In this document: one piece after another, positions 34,902-47,330 of the stretch
Numbering within the stretch: the stretch's first letter is position 1
Layout: the number at the start of each line of letters is the position of its first letter
Assembly: GCF_037975245.1 (NCBI RefSeq)
Contig: NC_092574.1
Location: 19,687,713 to 19,751,712 of the forward strand
Direction of reading: 5' to 3'
DNA length: 64,000 nt
Source of the DNA: Apostichopus japonicus
Taxonomy: Eukaryota; Echinodermata; Holothuroidea; Aspidochirotida; Stichopodidae
Made by a program: the position numbers and the translations under genes
Notes under the pieces: generated by a model
Databases searched by the model: none
What the model saw: only the letters and a program-made list of their open reading frames with translations
Told to the model about the DNA's origin: nothing

Positions 34902-37814
34902 CGGACTGTACGAGCTGATGATCGAGACTCTCTTTTGCATCCGTGGTTCGAACCCCGGGTGATGACGTCTTTTGCCGATCTTTTACAGCAAGTGCCTACA
35001 CGGGGAGCTGTAAGTATTAGTTAATCCACCTAATATCTCAGTCCATACAGTGGCGCGATGGCTCGGCGCACTGTACGAGCTGATGATCGAGACTCTCTTT
35101 TGCATCCGTGGTTCGAACCCCGGTTGATGACGTCTTTTGCCGATCTTTTACAGCAAGTGCCTACACGGGGAGCTGTAAGTATTAGTTAATCCACCTAATA
35201 TCTCAGTCCATACAGTGGCGCGATGGCTCGGCGCACTGTACGAGCTGATGATCGAGACTCTCTTTTGCATCCGTGGTTCGAACCCCGGTTGATGACGTCT
35301 TTTGCCGATCTTTTACAGCAAGTGCCTACACGGGGAGCTGTAAGTATTAGTTAATCCACCTAATATCTCAGTCCATACAGTGGCGCGATGGCTCGGCGCA
35401 CTGTACGAGCTGATGATCGAGACTCTCTTTTGCATCCGTGGTTCGAACCCCGGGTGATGACGTCTTTTACAGGAAGTGCCTACACGGGGAGCTGTAAGTA
35501 TTAGTTAATCCACCTAATATCTCAGTCCATACAGTGGCGCGATGGCTCGGCGCACTGTACGAGCTGATGATCGAGACTCTCTTTTGCATCCGTGGTTCGA
35601 ACCCCGGGTGATGACGTCTTTTGCCGATCTTTTACAGCAAGTGCCTACACGGGGAGCTGTAAGTATTAGTTAATCCACCTAATATCTCAGTCCATACAGT
35701 GGCGCGATGGCTCGGCGCACTGTACGAGCTGATGATCGAGACTCTCTTTTGCATCCGTGGTTCGAACCCCGGGTGATGACGTCTTTTGCCGATCTTTTAC
35801 AGCAAGTGCCTACACGGGGAGCTGTAAGTATTAGTTAATCCACCTAATATCTCAGTCCATACAGTGGCGCGATCGCTCGGCGCACTGTACGAGCTGATGA
35901 TCGAGACTCTCTTTTGCATCCGTGGTTCGAACCCCGGTTGATGACGTCTTTTGCCGATCTTTTACAGCAAGTGCCTACACGGGGAGCTGTAAGTATTAGT
36001 TAATCCACCTAATATCTCAGTCCATACAGTGGCGCGATGGCTCGGCGCACTGTACGAGCTGATGATCGAGACTCTCTTTTGCATCCGTGGTTCGAACCCC
36101 GGGTGATGACGTCTTTTACCGAGTGCCTACACGGGGAGCTGTAAGTATTAGTTAATCCACCTAATATCTCAGTCCATACAGTGGCGCGATGGCTCGGCGC
36201 ACTGTACGAGCTGATGATCGAGACTCTCTTTTGCATCCGTGGTTCGAACCCCGGGTGATGACGTCTTTTACAGCAAGTGCCTACACGTAGAGCTGTAAGT
36301 ATTAGTTAATCCACCTAATATCTCAGTCCATACAGTGGCGCGATGGCTCGGAGCACTGTACGAGCTGATGATCGAGACTCTCTTTTGCATCCGTGGTTCG
36401 AACCCCGGGTGATGACGTCTTTTGCCGATCTTTTACAGCAAGTGCCTACACGGGGAGCTGTAAGTATTAGTTAATCCACCTAATATCTCAGTCCATACAG
36501 TGGCGCGATGGCTCGGCGCACTGTACGAGCTGATGATCGAGACTCTCTTTTGCATCCGTGGTTCGAACCCCGGGTGATGACGTCTTTTGCCGATCTTTTA
36601 CAGCAAGTGCCTACACGGGGAGCTGTAAGTATTAGTTAATCCACCTAATATCTCAGTCCATACAGTGGCGCGATGGCTCGGCGCACTGTACGAGCTGATG
36701 ATCGAGACTCTCTTTTGCATCCGTGGTTCGAACCCCGGGTGATGACGTCTTTTACAGCAAGTGCCTACACGTAGAGCTGTAAGTATTAGTTAATCCACCT
36801 AATATCTCAGTCCATACAGTGGCGCGATGGCTCGGCGCACTGTACGAGCTGATGATCGAGACTCTCTTTTGCATCCGTGGTTCGAACCCCGGGTGATGAC
36901 GTCTTTTGCCGATCTTTTACAGCAAGTGCCTACACGGGGAGCTGTAAGTATTAGTTAATCCACCTAATATCTCAGTCCATACAGTGGCGCGATGGCTCGG
37001 CGCACTGTACGAGCTGATGATCGAGACTCTCTTTTGCATCCGTGGTTCGAACCCCGGGTGATGACGTCTTTTGCCGATCTTTTACAGCAATTGACTACAC
37101 GGGGAGATGTAAGTATTAGTTAATCCACCTAATATCTCAGTCCATACAGTGGCGCGATGGCTCGGCGGACTGTACGAGCTGATGATCGAGACTCTCTTTT
37201 GCATCCGTGGTTCGAACCCCGGGTGATGACGTCTTTTGCCGATCTTTTACAGCAAGTGCCTACACGGGGAGCTGTAAGTATTAGTTAATCCACCTAATAT
37301 CTCAGTCCATACAGTGGCGCGATGGCTCGGCGCACTGTACGAGCTGATGATCGAGACTCTCTTTTGCATCCGTGGTTCGAACCCCGGTTGATGACGTCTT
37401 TTGCCGATCTTTTACAGCAAGTGCCTACACGGGGAGCTGTAAGTATTAGTTAATCCACCTAATATCTCAGTCCATACAGTGGCGCGATGGCTCGGCGCAC
37501 TGTACGAGCTGATGATCGAGACTCTCTTTTGCATCCGTGGTTCGAACCCCGGGTGATGACGTCTTTTACAGCAAGTGCCTACACGGGGAGCTGTAAGTAT
37601 TAGTTAATCCACATAATATCTCAGTCCATACAGTGGCGCGATGGCTCGGCGCACTGTACGAGCTGATGATCGAGACTCTCTTTTGCATCCGTGGTTCGAA
37701 CCCCGGGTGATGACGTCTTTTGCCGATCTTTTACAGCAAGTGCCTACACGGGGAGCTGTAAGTATTAGTTAATCCACCTAATATCTCAGTCCATACAGTG
37801 GCGCGATGGCTCGG

Positions 37815-38013
37815 CGCACTGTACGAGCTGATGATCGAGACTCTCTTTTGCATCCGTGGTTCGAACCCCGGGTGATGACGTCTTTTGCCGATCTTTTACA
37901 GCAAGTGCATACACGGGGAGCTGTAAGTATTAGTTAATCCACCTAATATCTAATATGTAAGTATTAGTTAATCCACCTAATTTCTCAGTCCATACAGTGG
38001 CGCGATGGCTCGG
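37815..38013 (+). repeat. 199-bp monomer variant with 34-bp insertion (12 copies)
   Basis: After CTAATATCT a second copy of the GTAAGTATTAG...CTAATTTCT segment is inserted, preceded by AATAT, adding 34 bp. It duplicates the donor-like GTAAGT and the small inverted repeat. Insert starts are 37952, 42314, 42830, 43511, 44522, 46041, 46557, 59642, 60006, 60522, 61038 and 62709. The shared AATTTCT change in several copies, and the CCGAATATC plus GTAGGTATT changes in the last three, show descent from one event followed by local amplification. None occurs before 37.9 kb. Confidence 0.92.
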
Positions 38014-38149
38014 CGCACTGTACGAGCTGATGATCCAGACTCTCTTTTGCATCCGTGGTTCGAACCCCGGGTGATGACGTCTTTTGCCGATCTTTTACAG
38101 CAAGTGCCTACACGGGGAGCTGTAAGTATTAGTTAATCCACCTAATATC

Positions 38150-41100
38150 TCAGTCCATACAGTGGCGCGATGGCTCGGCGCACTGTACGAGCTGATGATC
38201 GAGACTCTCTTTTGCATCCGTGGTTCGAACCCCGGGTGATGACGTCTTTTACAGTAAGTGCCTACACGGGGAGCTGTAAGTATTAGTTAATCCACCTAAT
38301 ATCTCAGTCCATACAGTGGCGCGTTGGCTCGGCGCACTGTACGAGCTGATGATCGAGACTCTCTTTTGCATCCGTGGTTCGAAGCCCGGTTGATGACGTC
38401 TTTTGCCGATCTTTTACAGCAAGTGCCTACACGGGGAGCTGTAAGTATTAGTTAATCCACCTAATATCTCAGTCCATACAGTGGCGCGATGGCTCGGCGC
38501 ACTGTACGAGCTGATGATCGAGACTCTCTTTAGCATCCGTGGTTCGAACCCCGGGTGATGACGTCTTTTGCCGATCTTTTACAGCAAGTGCCTACATGGG
38601 GAGCTGTAAGTATTAGTTAATCCACCTAATATCTCAGTCCATACAGTGGCGCGATGGCTCGGCGCACTGTACGAGCTGATGATCGAGACTCTCTTTTGCA
38701 TCCGTGGTTCGAACCCCGGGTGATGACGTCTTTTGCCGATCTTTTACAGCAAGTGCCTACACGGGGAGCTGTAAGTATTAGTTAATCCACCTAATATCTC
38801 AGTCCATACAGTGGCGCGATGGCTCGGCGCACTGTACGAGCTGATGATCGAGACTCTCTTTTGCATCGGTGTTTCGAACCCCGGGTGATGACGTCTTTTG
38901 CCGATCTTTTACAGCAAGTGCCTACACGGGGAGCTGTAAGTGTTAGTTAATCCACCTAATATCTCAGTCCATACAGTGGCGCGATGGCTCGGCGCACTCT
39001 ACGAGCTGATGATCGAGACTCTCTTTTGCATCCGTGGTTCGAACCCCGGGTGATGACGTCTTTTGCCGATCTTTTACAGCAATTGACTACACGGGGAGCT
39101 GTAAGTATTAGTTAATCCACCTAATATCTCAGTCCATACAGTGGCGCGATGGCTCGGCGTACTGTACGAGCTGATGATCGAGACTCTCTTTTGCATCCGT
39201 GGTTCGAAGCCCGGTTGATGACGTCTTTTGCCGACCTTTTACAGCAAGTGACTACACGTGGAGCTGTAAGTATTAGTTAATCCACCTAATATCTCAGTCC
39301 ATACCCCGGGTGATGACGTCTTTTGCCGATCTTTTACAGCAATTGACTACACGGGGAGATGTAAGTATTAGTTAATCCACCTAATATCTCAGTCCATACA
39401 GTGGCGCGATGGCTCGGCGGACTGTACGAGCTGATGATCGAGACTCTCTTTTGCATCCGTGGTTCGAACCCCGGGTGATGACGTCTTTTGCCGATCTTTT
39501 ACAGCAAGTGCCTACACGGGGAGCTGTAAGTATTAGTTAATCCACCTAATATCTCAGTCCATACAGTGGCGCGATGGCTCGGCGCACTGTACGAGCTGAT
39601 GATCGAGACTCTCTTTTGCATCCGTGGTTCGAACCCCGGTTGATGACGTCTTTTGCCGATCTTTTACAGCAAGTGCCTACACGGGGAGCTGTAAGTATTA
39701 GTTAATCCACCTAATATCTCAGTCCATACAGTGGCGCGATGGCTCGGCGCACTGTACGAGCTGATGATCGAGACTCTCTTTTGCATCCGTGGTTCGAACC
39801 CCGGTTGATGACGTCTTTTGCCGATCTTTTACAGCAAGTGCCTACACGGGGAGCTGTAAGTATTAGTTAATCCACCTAATATCTCAGTCCATACAGTGGC
39901 GCGATGGCTCGGCGCACTGTACGAGCTGATGATCGAGACTCTCTTTTGCATCCGTGGTTCGAACCCCGGGTGATGACGTCTTTTGCCGATCTTTTACAGC
40001 AAGTGCCTACACGGGGAGCTGTAAGTATTAGTTAATCCACCTAATATCTCAGTCCATACAGTGGCGCGATGGCTCGGCGCACTGTACGAGCTGATGATCG
40101 AGACTCTCTTTTGCATCCGTGGTTCGAACCCCGGGTGATGACGTCTTTTGCCGATCTTTTACAGCAAGTGCCTACACGGGGAGCTGTAAGTATTAGTTAA
40201 TCCACCTAATATCTCAGTCCATACAGTGGCGCGATCGCTCGGCGCACTGTACGAGCTGATGATCGAGACTCTCTTTTGCATCCGTGGTTCGAACCCCGGT
40301 TGATGACGTCTTTTGCCGATCTTTTACAGCAAGTGCCTACACGGGGAGCTGTAAGTATTAGTTAATCCACCTAATATCTCAGTCCATACAGTGGCGCGAT
40401 GGCTCGGCGCACTGTACGAGCTGATGATCGAGACTCTCTTTTGCATCCGTGGTTCGAACCCCGGGTGATGACGTCTTTTACCGAGTGCCTACACGGGGAG
40501 CTGTAAGTATTAGTTAATCCACCTAATATCTCAGTCCATACAGTGGCGCGATGGCTCGGCGCACTGTACGAGCTGATGATCGAGACTCTCTTTTGCATCC
40601 GTGGTTCGAACCCCGGGTGATGACGTCTTTTACAGCAAGTGCCTACACGTAGAGCTGTAAGTATTAGTTAATCCACCTAATATCTCAGTCCATACAGTGG
40701 CGCGATGGCTCGGAGCACTGTACGAGCTGATGATCGAGACTCTCTTTTGCATCCGTGGTTCGAACCCCGGGTGATGACGTCTTTTGCCGATCTTTTACAG
40801 CAAGTGCCTACACGGGGAGCTGTAAGTATTAGTTAATCCACCTAATATCTCAGTCCATACAGTGGCGCGATGGCTCGGCGCACTGTACGAGCTGATGATC
40901 GAGACTCTCTTTTGCATCCGTGGTTCGAACCCCGGGTGATGACGTCTTTTGCCGATCTTTTACAGCAAGTGCCTACACGGGGAGCTGTAAGTATTAGTTA
41001 ATCCACCTAATATCTCAGTCCATACAGTGGCGCGATGGCTCGGCGCACTGTACGAGCTGATGATCGAGACTCTCTTTTGCATCCGTGGTTCGAACCCCGG

Positions 41101-42520
41101 GTGATGACGTCTTTTACAGCAAGTGCCTACACGTAGAGCTGTAAGTATTAGTTAATCCACCTAATATCTCAGTCCATACAGTGGCGCGATGGCTCGGCGC
41201 ACTGTACGAGCTGATGATCGAGACTCTCTTTTGCATCCGTGGTTCGAACCCCGGGTGATGACGTCTTTTGCCGATCTTTTACAGCAAGTGCCTACACGGG
41301 GAGCTGTAAGTATTAGTTAATCCACCTAATATCTCAGTCCATACAGTGGCGCGATGGCTCGGCGCACTGTACGAGCTGATGATCGAGACTCTCTTTTGCA
41401 TCCGTGGTTCGAACCCCGGGTGATGACGTCTTTTGCCGATCTTTTACAGCAATTGACTACACGGGGAGATGTAAGTATTAGTTAATCCACCTAATATCTC
41501 AGTCCATACAGTGGCGCGATGGCTCGGCGGACTGTACGAGCTGATGATCGAGACTCTCTTTTGCATCCGTGGTTCGAACCCCTGGTGATGACGTCTTTTG
41601 CCGATCTTTTACAGCAAGTGCCTACACGGGGAGCTGTAAGTATTAGTTAATCCACCTAATATCTCAGTCCATACAGTGGCGCGATGGCTCGGCGCACTGT
41701 ACGAGCTGATGATCGAGACTCTCTTTTGCATCCGTGGTTCGAACCCCGGTTGATGACGTCTTTTGCCGATCTTTTACAGCAAGTGCCTACACGGGGAGCT
41801 GTAAGTATTAGTTAATCCACCTAATATCTCAGTCCATACAGTGGCGCGATGGCTCGGCGCACTGTACGAGCTGATGATCGAGACTCTCTTTTGCATCCGT
41901 GGTTCGAACCCCGGGTGATGACGTCTTTTACAGCAAGTGCCTACACGGGGAGCTGTAAGTATTAGTTAATCCACATAATATCTCAGTCCATACAGTGGCG
42001 CGATGGCTCGGCGCACTGTACGAGCTGATGATCGAGACTCTCTTTTGCATCCGTGGTTCGAACCCCGGGGGATGACGTCTTTTGCCGATCTTTTACAGCA
42101 AGTGCCTACACGGGGAGCTGTAAGTATTAGTTAATCCACCTAATATCTCAGTCCATACAGTGGCGCGATGGCTCGGCGCACTGTACGAGCTGATGATCGA
42201 GACTCTCTTTTGCATCCGTGGTTCGAACCCCGGGTGATGACGTCTTTTGCCGATCTTTTACAGCAAGTGCATACACGGGGAGCTGTAAGTATTAGTTAAT
42301 CCACCTAATATCTAATATGTAAGTATTAGTTAATCCACCTAATTTCTCAGTCCATACAGTGGCGCGATGGCTCGGCGCACTGTACGAGCTGATGATCCAG
42401 ACTCTCTTTTGCATCCGTGGTTCGAACCCCGGGTGATGACGTCTTTTGCCGATCTTTTACAGCAAGTGCCTACACGGGGAGCTGTAAGTATTAGTTAATC
42501 CACCTAATATCTCAGTCCAT
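38150..42520 (+). repeat. 4.4-kb higher-order unit, copy 2
   Basis: This is a tandem duplicate of 33.6-38.15 kb with the same ordered markers: GCGCGTTGG (38319), the 95-bp remnant (39304), GATCGCTCGG (about 40234), 152-bp junction 40480, CACGTAGAGC units (40647, 41131) and the 199-bp unit (42314). It lacks the ACAGGAAG monomer. Small differences include ACAGTAAG in copy 1 at 38251, CCCTGGTGATG at about 41580 and CCCGGGGGATG at about 42064. Confidence 0.88.
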
Positions 42521-45500
42521 ACAGTGGCGCGATCGCTCGGCGCACTGTACGAGCTGATGATCGAGACTCTCTTTTGCATCCGTGGTTCGAACCCCGGGTG
42601 ATGACGTCTTTTACCGAGTGCCTACACGGGGAGCTGTAAGTATTAGTTAATCCACCTAATATCTCAGTCCATACAGTGGCGCGATGGCTCGGCGCACTGT
42701 ACGAGCTGATGATCGAGACTCTCTTTTGCATCCGTGGTTCGAACCCCGGGTGATGACGTCTTTTGCCGATCTTTTACAGCAAGTGCCTACACGGGGAGCT
42801 GTAAGTATTAGTTAATCCACCTAATATCTAATATGTAAGTATTAGTTAATCCATCTAATTTCTCAGTCCATACAGTGGCGCGATGGCTCGGCGCACTGTA
42901 CGAGCTGATGATCGAGACTCTCTTTTGCATCCGTGGTTCGAACCCCGGGTGATGACGTCTTTTGCCCATCTTTTACAGCAAGTGCCTACACGGGGAGCTG
43001 TAAGTATTAGTTAATCCACATAATATCTCAGTCCATACAGTGGCGCGATGGCTCGGCGTACTGTACGAGCTGATTATCGAGACTCTCTTTTGCATCCGTG
43101 GTTCGAACCCCGGGTGATGACGTCTTTTGCCGATCTTTTACAGCAAGTGACTACACGTTGAGCTGTAAGTATTAGTTAATCCACCTAATATCTCAGTCTT
43201 TACAGTGGCGCGATGGCTCGGCGCACTGTACGAGCTGATGATCGAGACTCTCTTTTGCATCCGTGGTTCGAACCCCGGGTGATGACGTCTTCTACCGAGT
43301 GCCTACACGGGGAGCTGTAAGTATTAGTTAATCCACCTAATATCTCAGTCCATACAGTGGCGCGATGGCTCGGCGCACTGTACGAGCTGATGATCGAGAC
43401 TCTCTTTTGCATCCGTGGTTCGAACCCCGGGTGATGACGTCTTTTGCCGATCTTTTACAGCAAGTGCCTACACGGGGAGCTGTAAGTATTAGTTAATCCA
43501 CCTAATATCTAATATGTAAGTATTAGTTAATCCATCTAATTTCTCAGTCCATACAGTGGCGCGATGGCTCGGCGCACTGTACGAGCTGATGATCGAGACT
43601 CTCTTTTGCATCCGTGGTTCGAACCCAGGGTGATGACGTCTTTTGCCGATCTTTTACAGCAAGTGCCTACACGGGGAGCTGTAAGTATTAGTTAATCCAC
43701 ATAATATCTCAGTCCATACAGTGGCGCGATGGCTCGGCGTACAGTACGAGCTGATTATCGAGACTCTCTTTTGCATCCGTGGTTCGAACCCCGGGTGATG
43801 ACGTCTTTTGCCGATCTTTTACAGCAAGTGACTACACGTTGAGCTGTAAGTATTAGTTAATCCATCTAATATCTCAGTCTTTACAGTGGCGCGATGGCTC
43901 GGCGCACTGTACGAGCTGATGATCGAGACTCTCTTTTGCATCCGTGGTTCGAACCCCTGGTGATGACGTCTTTTGCCGATCTTTTACAGCAAGTGCTTAC
44001 ACGGGGAGCTGTAAGTATTAGTTAATCCACCTAATATCTCAGTCCATACAGTGGCGCGATGGCTCGGCGCACTGTACGAGCTGATGATCGAGACTCTCTT
44101 TTGCATCCGTGGTTCGAACCCCGGGTGATGACGTCTTTTACAGCAAGTGCCTACACGGGGAGCTGTAAGTATTAGTTAATCCACCTAATATCTCAGTCCA
44201 TACAGTGGCGCGATGGCTCGGCGCACTGTACGAGCTGATGATCGAGACTCTCTTTTGCATCCGTGGTTCGAACCCCGGGTGATGACGTCTTTTGCCGATC
44301 TTTTACCGAGTGCCTACACGGGGAGCTGTAAGTATTAGTTAATCCACCTAATATCTCAGTCCATACAGTGGCGCGATGGCTCGGCGCACTGTACGAGCTG
44401 ATGATCGAGACTCTCTTTTGCATCCGTGGTTCGAACCCCGGGTGATGACGTCTTTTGCCGATCTTTTACAGCAAGTGCCTACACGGGGAGCTGTAAGTAT
44501 TAGTTAATCCACCTAATATCTAATATGTAAGTATTAGTTAATCCACCTAATATCTCAGTCCATACAGTGGCGCGATGGCTCGGCGCACTGTACGAGCTGA
44601 TGATCGAGACTCTCTTTTGCATCCGTGGTTCGAACCCCGGGTGATGACGTCTTTTGCCAATCTTTTACAGCAAGTGCCTACACGGGGAGCTGTAAGTATT
44701 AGTTAATCCACCTAATATCTCAGTCCATACAGTGGCGCGATGGCTCGGCGCACTGTACGAGCTGATGATCGAGACTCTCTTTTGCATCCGTGGTTCGAAC
44801 CCCGAGTGATGACGTCTTTTGGCGATCTTTTACAGCAAGTGCCTACACGGGGAGCTGTAAGTATTAGTTAATCCACCTAATATCTCAGTCCATACAGTGG
44901 CGCGATGGCTCGGCGCACTTTACGAGCTGATGATCGAGACTCTCTTTTGCATCCGTGGTTTGAACCCCGGGTGATGACGTCTTTTGCCGATCTTTTACAG
45001 CAAGTGCCTTCACGGGGAGCTGTAAGTATTAGTTAATCCACCTAATATCTCAGTCCATACAGTGGCGCGATGGCTCGGCGCACTGTACGAGCTGATGATC
45101 GAGACTCTCTTTTGCATCCGTGGTTCGAACCCCGGGTGATGACGTCTTTTGCCAATCTTTTACAGCAAGTGCCTACACGGGGAGCTGTAAGTATTAGTTA
45201 ATCCACCTAATATCTCAGTCCATACAGTGGCGCGATGGCTCGGCGCACTGTACGAGCTGATGATCGAGACTCTCTTTTGCATCCGTGGTTCGAACCCCGA
45301 GTGATGACGTCTTTTGGCGATCTTTTACAGCAAGTGCCTACACGGGGAGCTGTAAGTATTAGTTAATCCACATAATATCTCAGTCCATACAGTGGCGCGA
45401 TGGCTCGGCGCACTGTACGAGCTGATGATCGAGACTCTCTTTTGCATCCGTGGTTCGAACCCCGGGTGATGACGTCTTTTGCCGATCTTTTACAGCAAGT

Positions 45501-47330
45501 GACTACACGTGGAGCTGTAAGTATTAGTTAATCCACCTAATATCTCAGTCCATACAGTGGCGCGATGGCTCGGCGCACTGTACGAGCTGATGATCGAGAC
45601 TCTCTTTTGCATCCGTGGTTCGAACCCCGGGTGATGACGTCTTTTGCCGATCTTTTACAGCAAGTGCCTACACGGGGAGCTGTAAGTATTAGTTAATCCA
45701 CCTAATATCTCAGTCCATACAGTGGCGCGATGGCTCGGCGCACTGTACGAGCTGATGATCGAGACTCTCTTTTGCATCCGTGGTTCGAACCCCGGTTGAT
45801 GACGTCTTTTGCCGATCTTTTACAGCAAGTGCCTACACGGGGAGCTGTAAGTATTAGTTAATCCACCTAATATCTCAGTCCATACAGTGGCGCGATGGCT
45901 CGGCGCACTGTACGAGCTGATGATCGAGACTCTCTTTTGCATCCGTGGTTCGAACCCCGGGTGATGACGTCTTTTGCCGATCTTTTACAGCAAGTGCCTA
46001 CACGGGGAGCTGTAAGTATTAGTTAATCCACCTAATATCTAATATGTAAGTATTAGTTAATCCACCTAATTTCTCAGTCCATACAGTGGCGCGATGGCTC
46101 GGCGCACTGTACGAGCTGATGATCGAGACTCTCTTTTGCATCCGTGGTTCGAACCCCGGGTGATGACGTCTTTTGCCGATCTTTTACAGCAAGTGCCTAC
46201 ACGGGGAGCTGTAAGTATTAGTTAATCCACCTAATATCTCAGTCCATACAGTGGCGCGATGGCTCGGCGCACTGTACGAGCTGATGATCGAGACTCTCTT
46301 TTGCATCCGTGGTTCGAACCCCGGGTGATGACGTCTTTTACCGAGTGCCTACACGGGGAGCTGTAAGTATTAGTTAATCCACCTAATATCTCAGTCCATA
46401 CAGTGGCGCGATGGCTCGGCGCACTGTACGAGCTGATGATCGAGACTCTCTTTTGCATCCGTGGTTCGAACCCCGGGTGATGACGTCTTTTGCCGATCTT
46501 TTACAGCAAGTGCCTACACGGGGAGCTGTAAGTATTAGTTAATCCACCTAATATCTAATATGTAAGTATTAGTTAATCCACCTAATTTCTCAGTCCATAC
46601 AGTGGCGCGATGGCTCGGCGCACTGTACGAGCTGATGATCGAGACTCTCTTTTGCATCCGTGGTTCGAACCCCGGGTGATGACGTCTTTTGCCGATCTTT
46701 TACAGCAAGTGCCTACACGGGGAGCTGTAAGTATTAGTTAATCCACATAATATCTCAGTCCATACAGTGGCGCGATGGCTCGGCGCACTGTACGAGCTGA
46801 TTATCGAGACTCTCTTTTGCATCCGTGGTTCGAACCCCGGGTGATGACGTCTTTTGCCGATCTTTTACAGCAAGTGACTACACGTTGAGCTGTAAGTATT
46901 AGTTAATCCACCTAATATCTCAGTCCATACAGTGGCGCGATGGCTCGGCGCACTGTACGAGCTGATGATCGAGACTCTCTTTTGCATCCGTGGTTCGAAC
47001 CCCGGGTGATGACGTCTTTTGCCGATCTTTTACAGCAAGTGCCTACACGGGGAGCTGTAAGTATTAGTTAATCCACCTAATATCTCAGTCCATACAGTGG
47101 CGCGATGGCTCGGCGCACTGTACGAGCTGATGATCGAGACTCTCTTTTGCATCCGTGGTTCGAACCCCGGTTGATGACGTCTTTTGCCGATCTTTTACAG
47201 CAAGTGCCTACACGGGGAGCTGTAAGTATTAGTTAATCCACCTAATATCTCAGTCCATACAGTGGCGCGATGGCTCGGCGCACTGTACGAGCTGATGATC
47301 GAGACTCTCCTTTGCATCCGTGGTTCGAAC
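42500..47330 (+). repeat. 199-bp-rich segment with short local duplications
   Basis: Six of the twelve 199-bp units lie here, the first being 42830. Units around 42830 and 43511 are offset by 681 bp (199+152+165+165) and share CATAATATC, GATTATCGAG and CACGTTGAGC. The CCCGAGTGATG plus TTTTGGCGATC unit occurs at about 44801 and 45296, a 495-bp (three-monomer) repeat. The combination of 152-bp unit then 199-bp unit recurs at 42613/42830, 46340/46557 and 59425/59642 with identical 217-bp junction spacing. Confidence 0.8.
44222..44384 (+). repeat. 163-bp monomer, possible intermediate between 165 and 152
   Basis: This unit keeps both T runs but ends the second with ACCGAGTGCC, where the 165-bp form has ACAGCAAGTGCC. 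It carries the 2-bp difference that separates the 154-bp and 152-bp forms, without the 11-bp slippage loss. It could be an ancestral intermediate or a recombinant of 165- and 152-bp units. I saw only one copy. Confidence 0.8.

Larger units (their letters stand above)
33600..38150 (+). repeat. 4.5-kb higher-order unit, copy 1
   Basis: Markers are GCGCGTTGG (33803), CTTTAGCATC (about 34013), CATCGGTGTTTCG (about 34349), the 95-bp remnant (34788), ACAGGAAG (35469), GATCGCTCGG (about 35872), two CACGTAGAGC units, a 199-bp unit (37952) and GATGATCCAG (about 38031). Copy 2 follows directly: the offset is 4516 bp up to about 35.4 kb and 4362 bp after it, because the 154-bp ACAGGAAG unit is missing from copy 2. 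Confidence 0.88.
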
